NCBI RefSeq assembly: GCF_900129655.1
Contig: NZ_FQWK01000006.1
Coordinates: forward strand, 1-64,000
Origin: Bacteroides clarus YIT 12056
Lineage (GTDB): Bacteria > Bacteroidota > Bacteroidia > Bacteroidales > Bacteroidaceae
Reading direction: 5' to 3'
Length of the DNA: 64,000 bases
Shown here: positions 63,973 through 64,000 of the stretch, in pieces
Position numbering within the stretch: the stretch's first letter is position 1
Layout of the letters: each line of letters starts with the position of its first letter
The notes under the pieces: generated by a model
Seen by the model: the letters and a program-made list of their open reading frames with translations, nothing else
Databases searched by the model: none
Told to the model about the DNA's origin: nothing
Position numbers and translations under genes: made by a program

Positions 63973-64000
63973 ATTATTTTCATTACTTGTCGCAACCGGC

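Overview
The window looks like chromosomal DNA of a gut Bacteroides (Bacteroidales). The evidence is SusC/SusD pairs, fimbrillin lipoproteins with LxxC lipoboxes, NigD, the smalltalk/HU/DUF4248/VirE cluster, and many TAnnTTTG (Bacteroidetes -7) promoter boxes. The species cannot be named from the sequence alone.

Layout. (1) 1-4.3 kb: conserved cluster of smalltalk peptide (cut by the window edge), HU-like DNA-binding protein, DUF4248 protein, VirE/VapE-type primase-ATPase and a small protein with a disrupted start. (2) 4.3-13.3 kb: a Mfa/Fim-type fimbrial operon, with an OmpA/DUF3575 protein carrying a six-copy 19-residue repeat, an Rrf2-like protein, a DUF5119 anchor-type lipoprotein and three fimbrillin-family lipoproteins, the last two with GLUG and lectin-like C-termini. 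Its leader has duplicated promoter repeats and a strong hairpin. (3) 13.4-19.0 kb: accessory DNA with a MITE-like hairpin, a yoeB toxin remnant, and what looks like a decayed CTnDOT-type element (HNH protein, lipoprotein, oriT-like hairpins, RhuM-like protein, IntDOT-like recombinase, iteron-like repeats) ending at or near the pflB promoter. (4) 19-32 kb: pflB-pflA, an ECF sigma with a membrane anti-sigma/beta-barrel protein, NigD, an EamA transporter, an orphan adenine methyltransferase abutting tRNA-Ser, a predicted structured RNA, the proVWX glycine-betaine transporter and a winged-helix protein. (5) 32.7-52.5 kb, minus strand: a polysaccharide-utilization locus. One unit is susC, susD, three fimbrillin-like lipoproteins, DUF4955, DUF5017, a discoidin protein and a PL8-like lyase; the second is GH3 plus GH123. 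Shared CGTACAA motifs precede both units. (6) 53.0-63.9 kb, minus strand: one tightly packed operon of D-lyxose-isomerase-like cupin, a 1328-residue di-heme c-type protein (NPCBM, HZS-alpha-like and formylglycine-enzyme-like domains), a fused ResB-CcsA cytochrome c synthase, a VOC protein, split DhaK and DhaL without DhaM, an LsrF-type thiolase/aldolase and a beta-propeller.

The last operon is the best candidate for an undescribed system. It joins a kinase, a small VOC-fold enzyme and an LsrF homologue with its catalytic Lys203 conserved to a periplasmic di-heme protein and the machinery that would attach its hemes. A ketose or AI-2-like dicarbonyl could be phosphorylated and cleaved in the cytoplasm while the periplasmic proteins sense or oxidise a related sugar. 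The PUL is also unusual because three fimbrillin-family proteins occupy the position where SusE/F-type surface glycan-binding proteins normally sit.
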